Assembly (NCBI RefSeq): GCF_009362815.1
Contig: NZ_WHNX01000004.1
Location: 62,001-126,000, forward strand
Length of the DNA: 64,000 bases
From: Alkalibaculum sporogenes
Lineage (GTDB): Bacteria; Bacillota; Clostridia; Eubacteriales; Alkalibacteraceae
Direction of reading: 5' to 3'
The stretch's first letter is position 1. Every line of letters begins with the position of its first letter. The notes under the pieces are model-generated. The model was not told where the DNA came from. It made no database searches and saw only the letters and a program-made list of their open reading frames with translations. Below are positions 34,327 through 43,268 of the stretch, in pieces. The translations under genes were made by a program, and so were the position numbers.

Positions 34327-35255
34327 TATTTTTTACCACTACATCCTAATACATTTTTCATTTTGTGAGCTACCATGTCTCTTATAGCATCTCTTGCTGG
34401 TGATAAATATTTTCTAGGATCAAACTCACCTGGATTTTCTGTAAATGTTCTTCTAATAGACGCAGTCATAGCTAATCTCAAATCTGTGTCTATATTTATT
34501 TTACAGACTCCCATTTTAGAAGCTCTATTCAACATATGCTCTGGAACACCTTGTGCACCTGGAATTTTACCACCGTATTTATTATTTAAATCAATAAATT
34601 CTTGTGGTACAGAAGAGGAACCGTGTAGAACTAATGGGAAACCTTTTAGCTTTGATGAAATAGTTTCTAATCTTGCAAAGTCTAATGATGGATCACCACT
34701 AAATTTGTATGCTCCATGGCTAGTACCAATAGCAATAGCTAAAGAATCTACACCAGTTCTTTCTACAAATTCAACTGCTTCATCTGGATCAGTGTAGGTA
34801 GCATCTTTTGCTGATACGTTAACAGCATCTTCAATTCCTGCAAGTTTGCCTAATTCGGCTTCAACGCTAACACCTCTATCTCGGGCGTAATCAACAACTC
34901 TTTTAGTGAGTGCAATGTTTTCATCAAGTGAAAATCTTGAACCATCAATCATTACAGAACTAAAACCATCATCTATACATGCTTTACAGATTTCAAAATC
35001 CTCACCATGATCCAAGTGAAGAACGATATCAAGTCCAGTTTCTTCTATAGCGGCTTCTACTAATTTCTTCAAATAAATAGGACTAGCGTACTTTCTTGCC
35101 CCAGCAGATACTTGTAAAATTACAGGTGCATTTTCTTGTCGTGCAGCGGCTACAATACCCTGAATAATTTCCATATTATTTACATTGAAAGCTCCTACTG
35201 CGTAACCTCCCTCATATGCTTTTTTAAACATCTCATTAGAGTTTACTAATGCCAT
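34326..35255 (-). CDS. fba: Class II fructose-bisphosphate aldolase
   Basis: 309 aa, normal length. Zinc-binding histidines are in LHLDHGEDFE, in GTSHGAYK and in LHGSSSVPQEF; the catalytic region SVMIDGSRFSLDENI is conserved. It cleaves fructose 1,6-bisphosphate in glycolysis. Monocistronic, with AGGAGGGG upstream of the ATG and a terminator at its end. Confidence 0.95.
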   Translation of the reverse strand: MALVNSNEMFKKAYEGGYAVGAFNVNNMEIIQGIVAAARQENAPVILQVSAGARKYASPIYLKKLVEAAIEETGLDIVLHLDHGEDFEICKACIDDGFSSVMIDGSRFSLDENIALTKRVVDYARDRGVSVEAELGKLAGIEDAVNVSAKDATYTDPDEAVEFVERTGVDSLAIAIGTSHGAYKFSGDPSLDFARLETISSKLKGFPLVLHGSSSVPQEFIDLNNKYGGKIPGAQGVPEHMLNRASKMGVCKINIDTDLRLAMTASIRRTFTENPGEFDPRKYLSPARDAIRDMVAHKMKNVLGCSGKK

Positions 35256-35374
35256 AAAAAACCCCTCCTATTTTCTATTGCTATCCTTACTTTATTAACT
35301 TTACAAAAGTAGTATACAATAATTAAATAAAAATATCCAATAAAATGATAAAAATACAAAATGTGCACGTTTAC

Positions 35375-35413
35375 AAGAAAGTTCAGTAACGTAAGTAGTT
35401 ACTGAACTTTCTT
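35375..35413. other. Perfect 16-bp hairpin upstream of the raiA RNA
   Basis: AAGAAAGTTCAGTAAC (35375-35390) pairs with GTTACTGAACTTTCTT (35398-35413) around a seven-base loop. Without a clear T tail it may be a terminator for antisense or readthrough RNA, or a palindromic repeat. Confidence 0.6.
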
Positions 35414-35527
35414 GCTTAGCTATCATTTAAATTCTAAAAGTTAAGTGTTCAAATTTTTCTAATATACTTGAAACCCCATTGAATTAGCTTTTTTGACTAA
35501 CTGAATAAAGTTTCATTTTATTACAAG

Positions 35528-35556
35528 TTGACAGTTTATAGGCTTAACTATATAAT
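35528..35556 (+). promoter_or_regulatory. Consensus sigma-A promoter of the raiA RNA
   Basis: TTGACA (35528-35533), 17-base spacer, TATAAT (35551-35556): identical to consensus. The predicted start (about 35562) coincides with the first base of the RNA's closing stem. Confidence 0.9.
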
Positions 35557-35561
35557 TATAA

Positions 35562-35766
35562 GAGCCTTAGGTCTGTGGTTGAAAGTCGATGCTAGTCGCA
35601 GGCAAAACGATCCACGTAAGGTAGGCAAAAGCGCATACTGAGCATGGTGCGGCTTAGATGTAAGTCCAGCCAATTTTAAATTGAGAGAAGGAGTTGTGAA
35701 GGCGAACCCTAGCTAAACTTCCAGCTGGCGAGTGTGGGGGCAAAGACCAGGTCAGCTAAGGCTACT
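35562..35766 (+). ncRNA. raiA-motif structured RNA
   Basis: About 205 nt, much richer in G+C than the flanks. The ends pair (AGCCTTAG at 35563-35570 with CTAAGGCT at 35756-35763), enclosing several hairpins including GGTCTGTGG...CCACG and CCAGCTGGCGAG. It lies upstream of the hpf/raiA gene, the location that named the raiA RNA motif in Clostridia and Actinobacteria. Established knowledge: this RNA class is a large, highly conserved ncRNA whose molecular role is still unclear. The family call is from layout and position, not from a covariance search. Confidence 0.8.
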
Positions 35767-35965
35767 TAAAATATAATAATTTAATTATCAGTTAGTCATT
35801 TTCATTTATAGTCAATATATACCATATGTTTGGTGACTACAGAGAAACAGGTAGTTCATTGATTTTTATGTATTTCTATTGTTTTGACGTATATCTTATG
35901 GGTATAATAATATACATATACAACATCAAAGAGATAACAATAAAATGGTAGAAGGAGTTGTTATT

Positions 35966-36490
35966 ATGCGAATAATAATATATGGAAAGAACATCGAGGT
36001 AACAGAAGGATTAAAAGGTATGTTAGAAAAGAAACTTAATAAATTTGATAAATACTTTAAATCCGATGTTGAGGCAACTGCAACTCTAAGTACTCAAAAA
36101 AACAAACATATTTTAGAAGTACAGATTCAATTTAATGGTAATTTGTTAAGAGCAGAAGAAGCTACTGATGATATGTATGCATCTATAGATAAGGTAGTAG
36201 ATAAATTAGAAGGTCAACTTCGAAAATACAAATCAAAAATAGAAAAAAGGCAAAAAGATTCAACAATAAGATTTGAGTCATTTGATAAAGAAAAAAATGG
36301 TTCATCAGAAACTAAAATAGTTAAAACTAAAAAATTCGCTATAAAACCTATGTCATCAGAAGAAGCTACTTTGCAGATGGATCTAATAGGACACACTTTC
36401 TTCGTTTTTCTAAACAGTGAAAGTGATGAAGTAAATGTAGTTTATAAAAGAAAAGATGGGAATTTTGGGTTAATTGAACCAATGTTTTAA
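35966..36490 (+). CDS. hpf: Ribosome hibernation promoting factor, long form
   Basis: 174 aa. N-terminal beta-alpha-beta HPF domain (RIIIYGKNIEVTEGLK...VEATATLSTQKN) and the C-terminal dimerisation domain of long HPF (VKTKKFAIKPMSSEEATLQMDLIGHTFFVFLN). It forms inactive 100S ribosome dimers in slow growth. ATG at 35966 with AAGGAG upstream is preferred to the ATG at 35945, which has none. A ~200-base gap separates it from the raiA RNA. Confidence 0.94.
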   Translation: MRIIIYGKNIEVTEGLKGMLEKKLNKFDKYFKSDVEATATLSTQKNKHILEVQIQFNGNLLRAEEATDDMYASIDKVVDKLEGQLRKYKSKIEKRQKDSTIRFESFDKEKNGSSETKIVKTKKFAIKPMSSEEATLQMDLIGHTFFVFLNSESDEVNVVYKRKDGNFGLIEPMF

Positions 36491-36515
36491 AAAATTAATG
36501 AATCGAAAATTTTAT

Positions 36516-36585
36516 TAATAAACCAGACAAATTAAGGTAAAGCCAATAAAGCTTTACCTTAATTTGTCTGGTTTATTAAATTTTT
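36516..36585 (+). terminator. Very long hairpin terminator after hpf
   Basis: A near-perfect 28-bp stem (TAATAAACCAGACAAATTAA... with its complement to 36578) and a short loop, then a T-rich tail. The stem is unusually long for an intrinsic terminator. Confidence 0.75.
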
Positions 36586-36723
36586 GTTTAAAAATATTCT
36601 TTTTTATACCAAAATGTTGGATTTTAATGTTATTATTATAATATACATTGTGAATATGCTAGTATAATTCGCAATAACTTAAAGGAATGAATATATAATT
36701 ACATTCAATTAGGAGTTGTGTAA

Positions 36724-37350
36724 ATGGAAACATTTCAAGTCGAAGAGATAGAAGGATTTTTAAATAAGATTATAAGTGTTCTAAATTCTCGAGTAGTAAT
36801 CAATAATGAAAACCAAATTATCGAGGTTCATATTTTAGCAAATAATCGCAGGTCTGCAAAACAGATTATAAGAGATATTCAATCTGCCTTAATAGCAAAA
36901 TTTAATTTGCGAATAGATCATAAAATTATCAGTATTGCACAAGTATATGAAGAAGAAGAAAATTTTAATGCCCCTAGGCTAGTTATTAAATCTGTAGAGT
37001 ACACTAGCTACCATATGTCGGGAAAAGCAAAAGTATTATTAGAATACGATGGCAATCTTTACATTGGTGAAAGTGAAGGAGTACATTCATCAACCCAAGC
37101 AAATAGATTAGTTGGACAAGCTACTATAAAAGCTGTCGAGTTCTTTTTGAATAATGCTATGAGATTTATTGTAGAAGAAATCAGGATTTTAGATTTTGTT
37201 AATAAACAGGTAGTCATTTCAGGTATATACCTAGTAGATAAAAATACAGAGAAATTATTAATTGGCAAATGTGTTGTAGAAAATGACACAAATAGCGCCA
37301 TAACAAAAGCTGTACTAGATGCAGTGAATAGAGTATTAGAAGTAAATTAA
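36724..37350 (+). CDS. Conserved-looking protein of unknown function (208 aa)
   Basis: I do not recognise this protein. It has no membrane segment or signal peptide. It looks alpha/beta, with an N-terminal module (IIEVHILANNRRSAKQIIRDIQSALIAKFNLRIDHKIISIAQV) and a C-terminal module ending TNSAITKAVLDAVNRVLEVN, each with a strand-helix-strand rhythm, suggesting a regulatory ACT/LeuA-dimer-like fold; this is a guess. GGAGTTG precedes the ATG. It is followed by a 26-aa peptide gene, an HD-GYP gene and a DUF5317 gene, all on the same strand. Confidence 0.7.
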   Translation: METFQVEEIEGFLNKIISVLNSRVVINNENQIIEVHILANNRRSAKQIIRDIQSALIAKFNLRIDHKIISIAQVYEEEENFNAPRLVIKSVEYTSYHMSGKAKVLLEYDGNLYIGESEGVHSSTQANRLVGQATIKAVEFFLNNAMRFIVEEIRILDFVNKQVVISGIYLVDKNTEKLLIGKCVVENDTNSAITKAVLDAVNRVLEVN

Positions 37351-37356
37351 CATGCC

Positions 37357-37588
37357 ATTAAGGTCGGTATACAGTACATATTTTTTAAGCGAAGCGGAAT
37401 TGATTGTTTTATAGCGAGAAACAGTCCCATTATTTATATAAATAAGGGGGCATTTACAAATGAAAGCTAAATTAATCCAAGTATTATTGGTTATTATGAC
37501 TTTAGTTGTAGCTGGCGGCGCTGGCGCAAAGTGGATTTAATAAACAAGTAATAAATAGCAAAGAAACATAAGGTATACCGACCTTAAT
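37357..37588. repeat. 16-bp perfect inverted repeat flanking the 26-aa gene
   Basis: ATTAAGGTCGGTATAC (37357-37372) is the exact inverse complement of GTATACCGACCTTAAT (37573-37588). In RNA the arms would close a ~200-nt structure containing the peptide gene and its ribosome site. It could also be the ends of a small mobile element; no target duplication was seen. Confidence 0.75.
37460..37540 (+). CDS. 26-aa membrane or exported peptide
   Basis: MKAKLIQVLLVIMTLVVAGG followed by AGAKWI. A strong ribosome site (AAGGGGG, 37444-37450) lies nine bases before the ATG. The sequence is a basic start, one hydrophobic helix (residues 5-20) and a small-residue tail (GGAGAKWI), like a minimal membrane peptide or a leader-type pheromone. 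It lies within the inverted repeat and directly upstream of the HD-GYP gene. Function unknown. Confidence 0.6.
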   Translation: MKAKLIQVLLVIMTLVVAGGAGAKWI

Positions 37589-37605
37589 ATATAAGGAGAC
37601 TGATT

Positions 37606-38865
37606 ATGAATAAGATTAGTGTAAAAGCTAAATCGACATTATTACTTTTTACATTTATTTCTATAATATTATCTTTTTTCATTTTCAAATCCTATTCTGT
37701 ACAATTTAACCTTGACTTATTTATATTAATTATATTATCTAGTATTACAGAATCATTTGTAATTGTTACTCCAAATAGCAGCGGTGTAACTTTAACATTT
37801 GGAATACTCCTGCCTGTAGCTATACTATTTGGTCCTAGCGCTGGTGTATTATGTTCTATTATATGCATCTTATTATCAGTCTACGTAATAGATGGTAAGA
37901 AAAAGCATGTGTTTAATATTGAATGGTATAAGACATTAGGTAATTTAAATGGATATGTGATTAGTAGTGGTATATCTTCTTTATTTTTTGTTTATTTTAA
38001 TGGAGGATTGAAATTTACTAGTCAATCAATATTATATATGTTTATTGCAGCCTTACTGTACTTAGTAATAGATATTTTAATTATTTGTTATTTTATAAGG
38101 TTAACTACAAATTATGATTTAGTAGAGATATTAAAAGAAAGTTATAAAGATATAATACCAAATTATTTAGGTATAGTCACTTTAAGTATTATAATAGTGA
38201 TATCGTATATTAGTGTTGGAATTGAGATGGTTGTAGTTCTTTTTTTCCCATACATGCTTATTAGATATTCGTTCAAATTAGTTTATGATATGAAAGAAAA
38301 CTATTTATCTACTATTAAAGCTCTATCTTCAGCTCTCGATGAAAAAGATTCCTATACAAAGGGTCATTCTGAAAGAGTAGAAAAATATGCTCTTATTTTA
38401 GCCGATGCTATAGGAATATCTAAAGTAGATTTGCAGCAGTTACAGTATGCTGCTATTTTTCATGATATAGGAAAAATCGGAATAGATGATCAAATCTTAA
38501 ATAAACCGGGTAAATTGTCAGTAGATGAGTTTAATCAGATTAAAGAACATCCAAGCAAAGGTGTACATATTCTAGGAAACGTAAGTTTTTTAACTAAAGC
38601 GACTAAAATAATAGAAGCCCATCATGAATATTATGACGGTACAGGATATCCTAAGGGATTAACGAATGAGGAAATACTATTAGAATCTAAAATTATTACA
38701 GTCGTAGATATCTTTGATGCAATCACTACAGACCGACCTTATAGAAAAGCAATGACAAATGAAGAAGCCATTGATATAATAAAAAGTGAGTCAGGTAAAA
38801 AATTAGATCCCAAACTGGTGGGCATATTTTTAGAATTATATGAAAAAGGTAGGTTTGCATTATGA
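37606..38865 (+). CDS. Membrane HD-GYP domain protein (putative c-di-GMP phosphodiesterase)
   Basis: 419 aa. Residues ~1-225 contain about seven membrane helices (MASE-like sensor). The C-terminal HD-GYP domain is intact: HSERVE, HDIGKIG (His286), HHEYYDGTGYP (His339/His340) and DIFDAITTDRPYRKA. HD-GYP enzymes cleave cyclic di-GMP. AAGGAG precedes the ATG. The end overlaps the next gene by four bases. The preceding peptide and 208-aa protein may feed a signal to the membrane part. Confidence 0.92.
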   Translation: MNKISVKAKSTLLLFTFISIILSFFIFKSYSVQFNLDLFILIILSSITESFVIVTPNSSGVTLTFGILLPVAILFGPSAGVLCSIICILLSVYVIDGKKKHVFNIEWYKTLGNLNGYVISSGISSLFFVYFNGGLKFTSQSILYMFIAALLYLVIDILIICYFIRLTTNYDLVEILKESYKDIIPNYLGIVTLSIIIVISYISVGIEMVVVLFFPYMLIRYSFKLVYDMKENYLSTIKALSSALDEKDSYTKGHSERVEKYALILADAIGISKVDLQQLQYAAIFHDIGKIGIDDQILNKPGKLSVDEFNQIKEHPSKGVHILGNVSFLTKATKIIEAHHEYYDGTGYPKGLTNEEILLESKIITVVDIFDAITTDRPYRKAMTNEEAIDIIKSESGKKLDPKLVGIFLELYEKGRFAL

Positions 38866-40487
38866 CGATTGGTTTATTAATTCTCGCCATTATCATTGGT
38901 TACATTAGAAAAGGTAGACTCAAAAACCTTGCTAATTTAGAAATTAAATTATTTCCACTATTAGTATTTGCTTTTATAATTCAGATAGGTATTTATTTAG
39001 GATATAGATTTGATATTGAGTTTATAAAAATCTATGATATCCTGTTACACTTTGTGAGCTATATTATATTATTCGCAGGATTGATGGGAAATTTTGATAG
39101 AAAATGGTTTATATTTATTACATTTGGTGTTATCTTAAATTTTATGGTGATTTTCTTAAATGGTGGGAAAATGCCTATATCATTGGATGCCGCAACTGTA
39201 GTAGGTATGGATGTTGATGCAATAGATAATCTACTAAACTCTAGAACAGGTACTCATCAAGTATTGCAATCAGGTGCATTACTGTGGTTTCTAGCAGATA
39301 TATTACCAGTAAAATTTCCACAAGCTCTAAATTTTTTTAGTAGTATATACAGTGTTGGCGATTTTATAATGTACTTAGGAATGATGGGTCTAGTTCAATC
39401 TGCTATGATAAAACATGAAGAAGAAATAGAAGAGATAGATAATGTGGAGTTAGAAAATTACCATACACAAAATATATCTGAATCCTTTAAAAGTGTAGAT
39501 TATATGGACGAAGCGTATTTAAAATCTAATTCATCACTAGATCACCACGATACACAAGAAGAGACTATAGTACTAAATTTATCTAAGATAAACGAAAAAG
39601 ATGTAGAAGAAAATGAGCATAATTTTGATAAAAAGAATATATCTGAAAAATATCATGTAAAACAGGAATTAGACAAAGAAGTGAACCAATTAATTAAAGA
39701 GTATGAGGAAATCAAGGTACAAGAGGAAACAAAGATACCAGAGGAAGCAAAGATACAAGAGGAAACAAAGGTACAAGAGGAAGCAAAGGTACAAGAGGAA
39801 GCAAAGGTACAAGAGGAAGCAAAGGTACAAGAGGAAACAAAGATACCAGAGGAAGCAAAGATACAAGAGGAAACAAAGGTACAAGAGGAAGCAAAGGTAC
39901 AAGAGGAAGCAAAGATACAAGAGGAAGTAGAGTTACAAGAAGAAATAAAGGTACAAGAAGAAGAAATAAATGAAAATACAATTGACCAAACAAACGTTGA
40001 ATACATTAAAGAAAATGAAAATATAGGTACTGAACAGTTTGATAACTCTAATGGTATACAAGAACAAACTACAATTGGAGCAATTAATACAGATCAGTTT
40101 GTTATGGATGAGTCATATAATAATCAAGATATGATTGATACTGTACACCAATTTATTATTGTTGATGGTAAGATAAAAGAAAATCCAAACTATAATAGAG
40201 AAATTCTAACTACTGACAATATACAACAAGATTCTAATGAAATTGAAACTAAAATGAATACATTAGAGGAACAAGTTGAAGAATTAGAAATGAAACAGGT
40301 TGAATTAGATAGAATAAATAGTAAAGAACGAGAAAAGAATAATGATCAACATTTGTTACAAAAGATTACTGATAATGAAAGAATAGAACTAATGAAGAAA
40401 ATGAAATCACGAAAACAAGGTGGATACACATTAGTCGAAGTAGAAGTAGGCAATAAAAAAATTAATTTTTGGAAAAAAGACTTGTAG
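38862..40487 (+). CDS. DUF5317 membrane protein with long acidic repeat tail
   Basis: 541 aa. The first ~185 residues are a DUF5317-type polytopic domain (TIGLLILAIIIGYIRKGRL, GGKMPISLDAA, YSVGDFIMYLG). The rest is a charged cytoplasmic tail: 80 residues of near-identical six-residue repeats (VQEEAK, IPEEAK, IQEETK) at about 285-370, encoded by an 18-nt tandem repeat (39714-39935), then a coiled coil (about 465-490). It starts inside the end of the HD-GYP gene, so the two are coupled. Role unknown. Confidence 0.85.
   Translation: MTIGLLILAIIIGYIRKGRLKNLANLEIKLFPLLVFAFIIQIGIYLGYRFDIEFIKIYDILLHFVSYIILFAGLMGNFDRKWFIFITFGVILNFMVIFLNGGKMPISLDAATVVGMDVDAIDNLLNSRTGTHQVLQSGALLWFLADILPVKFPQALNFFSSIYSVGDFIMYLGMMGLVQSAMIKHEEEIEEIDNVELENYHTQNISESFKSVDYMDEAYLKSNSSLDHHDTQEETIVLNLSKINEKDVEENEHNFDKKNISEKYHVKQELDKEVNQLIKEYEEIKVQEETKIPEEAKIQEETKVQEEAKVQEEAKVQEEAKVQEETKIPEEAKIQEETKVQEEAKVQEEAKIQEEVELQEEIKVQEEEINENTIDQTNVEYIKENENIGTEQFDNSNGIQEQTTIGAINTDQFVMDESYNNQDMIDTVHQFIIVDGKIKENPNYNREILTTDNIQQDSNEIETKMNTLEEQVEELEMKQVELDRINSKEREKNNDQHLLQKITDNERIELMKKMKSRKQGGYTLVEVEVGNKKINFWKKDL
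39714..39950 (+). repeat. 18-nt in-frame tandem repeats
   Basis: About 13 copies of an 18-base unit (core AGGTACAAGAGGAAGCAA) differing mainly at the second and last codons. Several other frames stay open through it, which makes spurious ORFs on both strands. Copy number is likely variable between strains. Confidence 0.9.
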
Positions 40488-40506
40488 AATAAACAAGTCT
40501 TTTTAA
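40474..40506 (+). terminator. Terminator after the DUF5317 gene
   Basis: AAAAAGACTTG / CAAGTCTTTTT, an 11-bp stem overlapping the last codons, with T run. Confidence 0.8.
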
Positions 40507-40634
40507 TAGAAATACAGTAAAATTATTGATATACTTCGAGAGAACCATAGGGACATATAGTAAAATCAGCTGCTAATGGATTGCAAAGTTTGTCTAGTTT
40601 CCTAAGATTCAAATTTTCATATCTAACTTGAAAT

Positions 40635-40653
40635 GCGTCGTAGACGCTTTTTT
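40635..40653 (+). terminator. Possible short terminator upstream of secA
   Basis: GCGTC-GTA-GACGC followed by six T. The stem has only 5 bp, so this is uncertain. Confidence 0.4.
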
Positions 40654-40752
40654 GTGGTATAATTTAATATTATATTGACTAAAACTAGGTACAGTAATTA
40701 CACTCTGTATTTAGAGTTATAAAAAGCTATAAATAATTAAAGAGGTGTTAAT

Positions 40753-43257
40753 ATGTCATTGTTAAAAAAAGTGTTCGGAGATATGGATCTAAAAGAAGTA
40801 AAGAAGCTAATGAAAATCGTAGAGAAAATTGAAGATCTAGAAGTAAAAATAAGTAATCTTTCCGATGAAGAATTGAAACTAAAAACTGACGAATTTAAAA
40901 CTCGATTACAGAGTGGAGAAACAGAAGATGACATCTTAGAAGAAGCATTTGCTGTTACGAGAGAGGCTGCCCATAGAACTTTAGGCATGAAGCATTTTCC
41001 AGTACAATTACTTGGTGGTATTGTACTTCATCAAGGCAGGATAGCAGAAATGAAGACTGGTGAGGGTAAAACTTTAGTCTCAACACTTCCTGCGTATCTT
41101 AATGCATTATCTGGTAAAGGTGTACACATAGTTACAGTTAATGACTATCTTGCTACAAGAGATAGCCAGTGGATGGGGAAAGTTCATGAATTTTTAGGGC
41201 TTAGTGTAGGACTTGTAGTACATGGTATGGATTTTTCAGAAAAGAAGAAGGCATATAATGCAGATATCACATATGGCACAAATAATGAATATGGTTTTGA
41301 CTATTTAAGAGATAATATGGTTGTTCATTTAGATCAAATGGTACAAAGAAATTTAAACTATGCGGTAATAGATGAAGTGGATAGCATATTGATTGATGAA
41401 GCTAGAACACCTCTTATCATTTCTGGGAGCGGAGATAAAAGTACAAAATTATATAATCTAGTAGACAATTTTACAAAAAGCCTAAAAAACGAAACACATT
41501 TCACTATTGATGAAAAAGCTTCAACAGTTATTTTAACTGATGAAGGCATAGAAAAGGCTGAAAAACATTTTGGAATAGAAAACTTAGCTGATATGGCAAA
41601 TATGGAACTATCACATCATATTAATCAGGCTCTTAGAGCAATATTTTTAATGAAGAAGGATAAAGATTATGTAGTTCAAGATGGACAAGTTGTGATTGTA
41701 GACGAGTTTACTGGGAGACTTATGGAAGGTCGAAGGTATAGTAATGGACTGCATCAAGCAATAGAAGCAAAAGAAAAGGTGAAAGTTGAGAGAGAGTCTA
41801 AAACACTTGCAACAATAACTTTTCAAAATTATTTTAGGATGTACAAAAAACTTAGTGGAATGACAGGTACAGCTAAAACTGAAGAAGAAGAGTTTAAGGC
41901 TATATACAATATGGATGTATTAACTATTCCAACCAACAAGGAAATGGCAAGAAAAGATCTTGATGATACTATTTACAAGACTGAAAATGGAAAATTTAAT
42001 GCAGTTGTAAAAGAAATAGCAAAAAGACATGAGCAAGGGCAGCCTATTTTAGTAGGTACCATATCTATTGAAAGATCAGAGACATTAAGCAATATGTTAA
42101 AAAAACATGGTGTTAAGCATGAAGTGTTAAATGCAAAATACCATGAAAAAGAAGCTGAGATTGTAAGTAAAGCTGGACAAAAGAATGCGGTTACAATCTC
42201 TACTAATATGGCTGGTAGAGGTACTGATATTGTCTTAGCTCCAGAAGTGAAGGAACTTGGTGGTTTGCATATTATAGGTACAGAAAGACATGAAAGTAGA
42301 AGAATAGACAATCAACTTCGTGGACGATCTGGTAGACAAGGGGATCATGGATCATCACAATTCTTTATATCATTAGAAGATGATCTTATGCGATTATTTG
42401 GTGCTGAAAGAATAATGGGACTTGTAGACTCACTTGGATTAGAAGAAGATGTTCCAATCGAAAATAAAATACTTACTAAAGGCATTGAAAATGCACAAAA
42501 AAAGGTAGAAGGTAGAAATTTCGATGTAAGAAAACATGTTTTGCAATATGATAATGTTATGAATAAACAAAGGGAGATTATTTACTCTCAGAGAAGATCG
42601 GTTTTAGAAGGACAAGATATTCACCAACAAGTTACAATGATGGTAGAAGGTCTAATAGACGAGAGTATAAGTATTTACACAGGTTTTAGCGAACATCCAG
42701 AAGAATGGGATTATGAAGGGTTAATTGAACACTGTGAGACTTTGTTTTTAGAAAAGGATAGCTTGAAGTTTGATGATAAAGATGTAACACGAGATGAATT
42801 AAAGAATATACTAGTAGAAAAATCTCAAAGATACTATAATTCAAAGGTTGAAGAAATAGGTCAAGAAGAAGTGAAAGAACTTGAAAGAGTAGTGCTCTTA
42901 CGAGTAGTAGATAGTAAATGGATGGATCATATTGATAATATGGAACAATTAAAACAAGGTATTGGACTAAGAGCATACGGTCAAATAGATCCTGTTATGG
43001 CGTATACAAAAGAAGGTTTTGAATTATTTGAACAGATGAATCAGAGTATTCAAGAAGACACAGTAAAATATTTGTTTCATTTAGATGTAAAGAAAGATAA
43101 AGTTGAGAAAAAAGAAACTGATTTATCAAATTTATCTACAAATAAAGATAAAGTAAATAATAAACCAGTAGTTAATAAAGAAAAAACAGGAAGAAATGAT
43201 CCGTGTCCATGTGGAAGCGGTAAAAAATATAAGAAGTGCTGTGGAATTAAAAATTAA
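40753..43257 (+). CDS. secA: Preprotein translocase ATPase SecA
   Basis: 834 aa. Walker A MKTGEGKT (Lys106), [18 protein letters not shown], the [16 protein letters not shown] helicase block, and the C-terminal zinc-binding SEC-C motif [15 protein letters not shown]. It drives export through SecYEG. GAGGTG supports the ATG. prfB follows 11 bases later, a common pairing in Bacillota. Confidence 0.97.
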   Translation: MSLLKKVFGDMDLKEVKKLMKIVEKIEDLEVKISNLSDEELKLKTDEFKTRLQSGETEDDILEEAFAVTREAAHRTLGMKHFPVQLLGGIVLHQGRIAEMKTGEGKTLVSTLPAYLNALSGKGVHIVTVNDYLATRDSQWMGKVHEFLGLSVGLVVHGMDFSEKKKAYNADITYGTNNEYGFDYLRDNMVVHLDQMVQRNLNYAVIDEVDSILIDEARTPLIISGSGDKSTKLYNLVDNFTKSLKNETHFTIDEKASTVILTDEGIEKAEKHFGIENLADMANMELSHHINQALRAIFLMKKDKDYVVQDGQVVIVDEFTGRLMEGRRYSNGLHQAIEAKEKVKVERESKTLATITFQNYFRMYKKLSGMTGTAKTEEEEFKAIYNMDVLTIPTNKEMARKDLDDTIYKTENGKFNAVVKEIAKRHEQGQPILVGTISIERSETLSNMLKKHGVKHEVLNAKYHEKEAEIVSKAGQKNAVTISTNMAGRGTDIVLAPEVKELGGLHIIGTERHESRRIDNQLRGRSGRQGDHGSSQFFISLEDDLMRLFGAERIMGLVDSLGLEEDVPIENKILTKGIENAQKKVEGRNFDVRKHVLQYDNVMNKQREIIYSQRRSVLEGQDIHQQVTMMVEGLIDESISIYTGFSEHPEEWDYEGLIEHCETLFLEKDSLKFDDKDVTRDELKNILVEKSQRYYNSKVEEIGQEEVKELERVVLLRVVDSKWMDHIDNMEQLKQGIGLRAYGQIDPVMAYTKEGFELFEQMNQSIQEDTVKYLFHLDVKKDKVEKKETDLSNLSTNKDKVNNKPVVNKEKTGRNDPCPCGSGKKYKKCCGIKN

Positions 43258-43268
43258 GAGGTGATTTA

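Noticed and set aside
35562-35766. Cobalamin riboswitch
   Set aside because: The region is structured but lacks the B12-box and core consensus; position before hpf and the closing stem fit raiA RNA better.
39653-40006. Long frames on both strands over the EEAK repeats
   Set aside because: An 18-nt repeat keeps several frames open; only the DUF5317 frame continues into non-repeat coding sequence.
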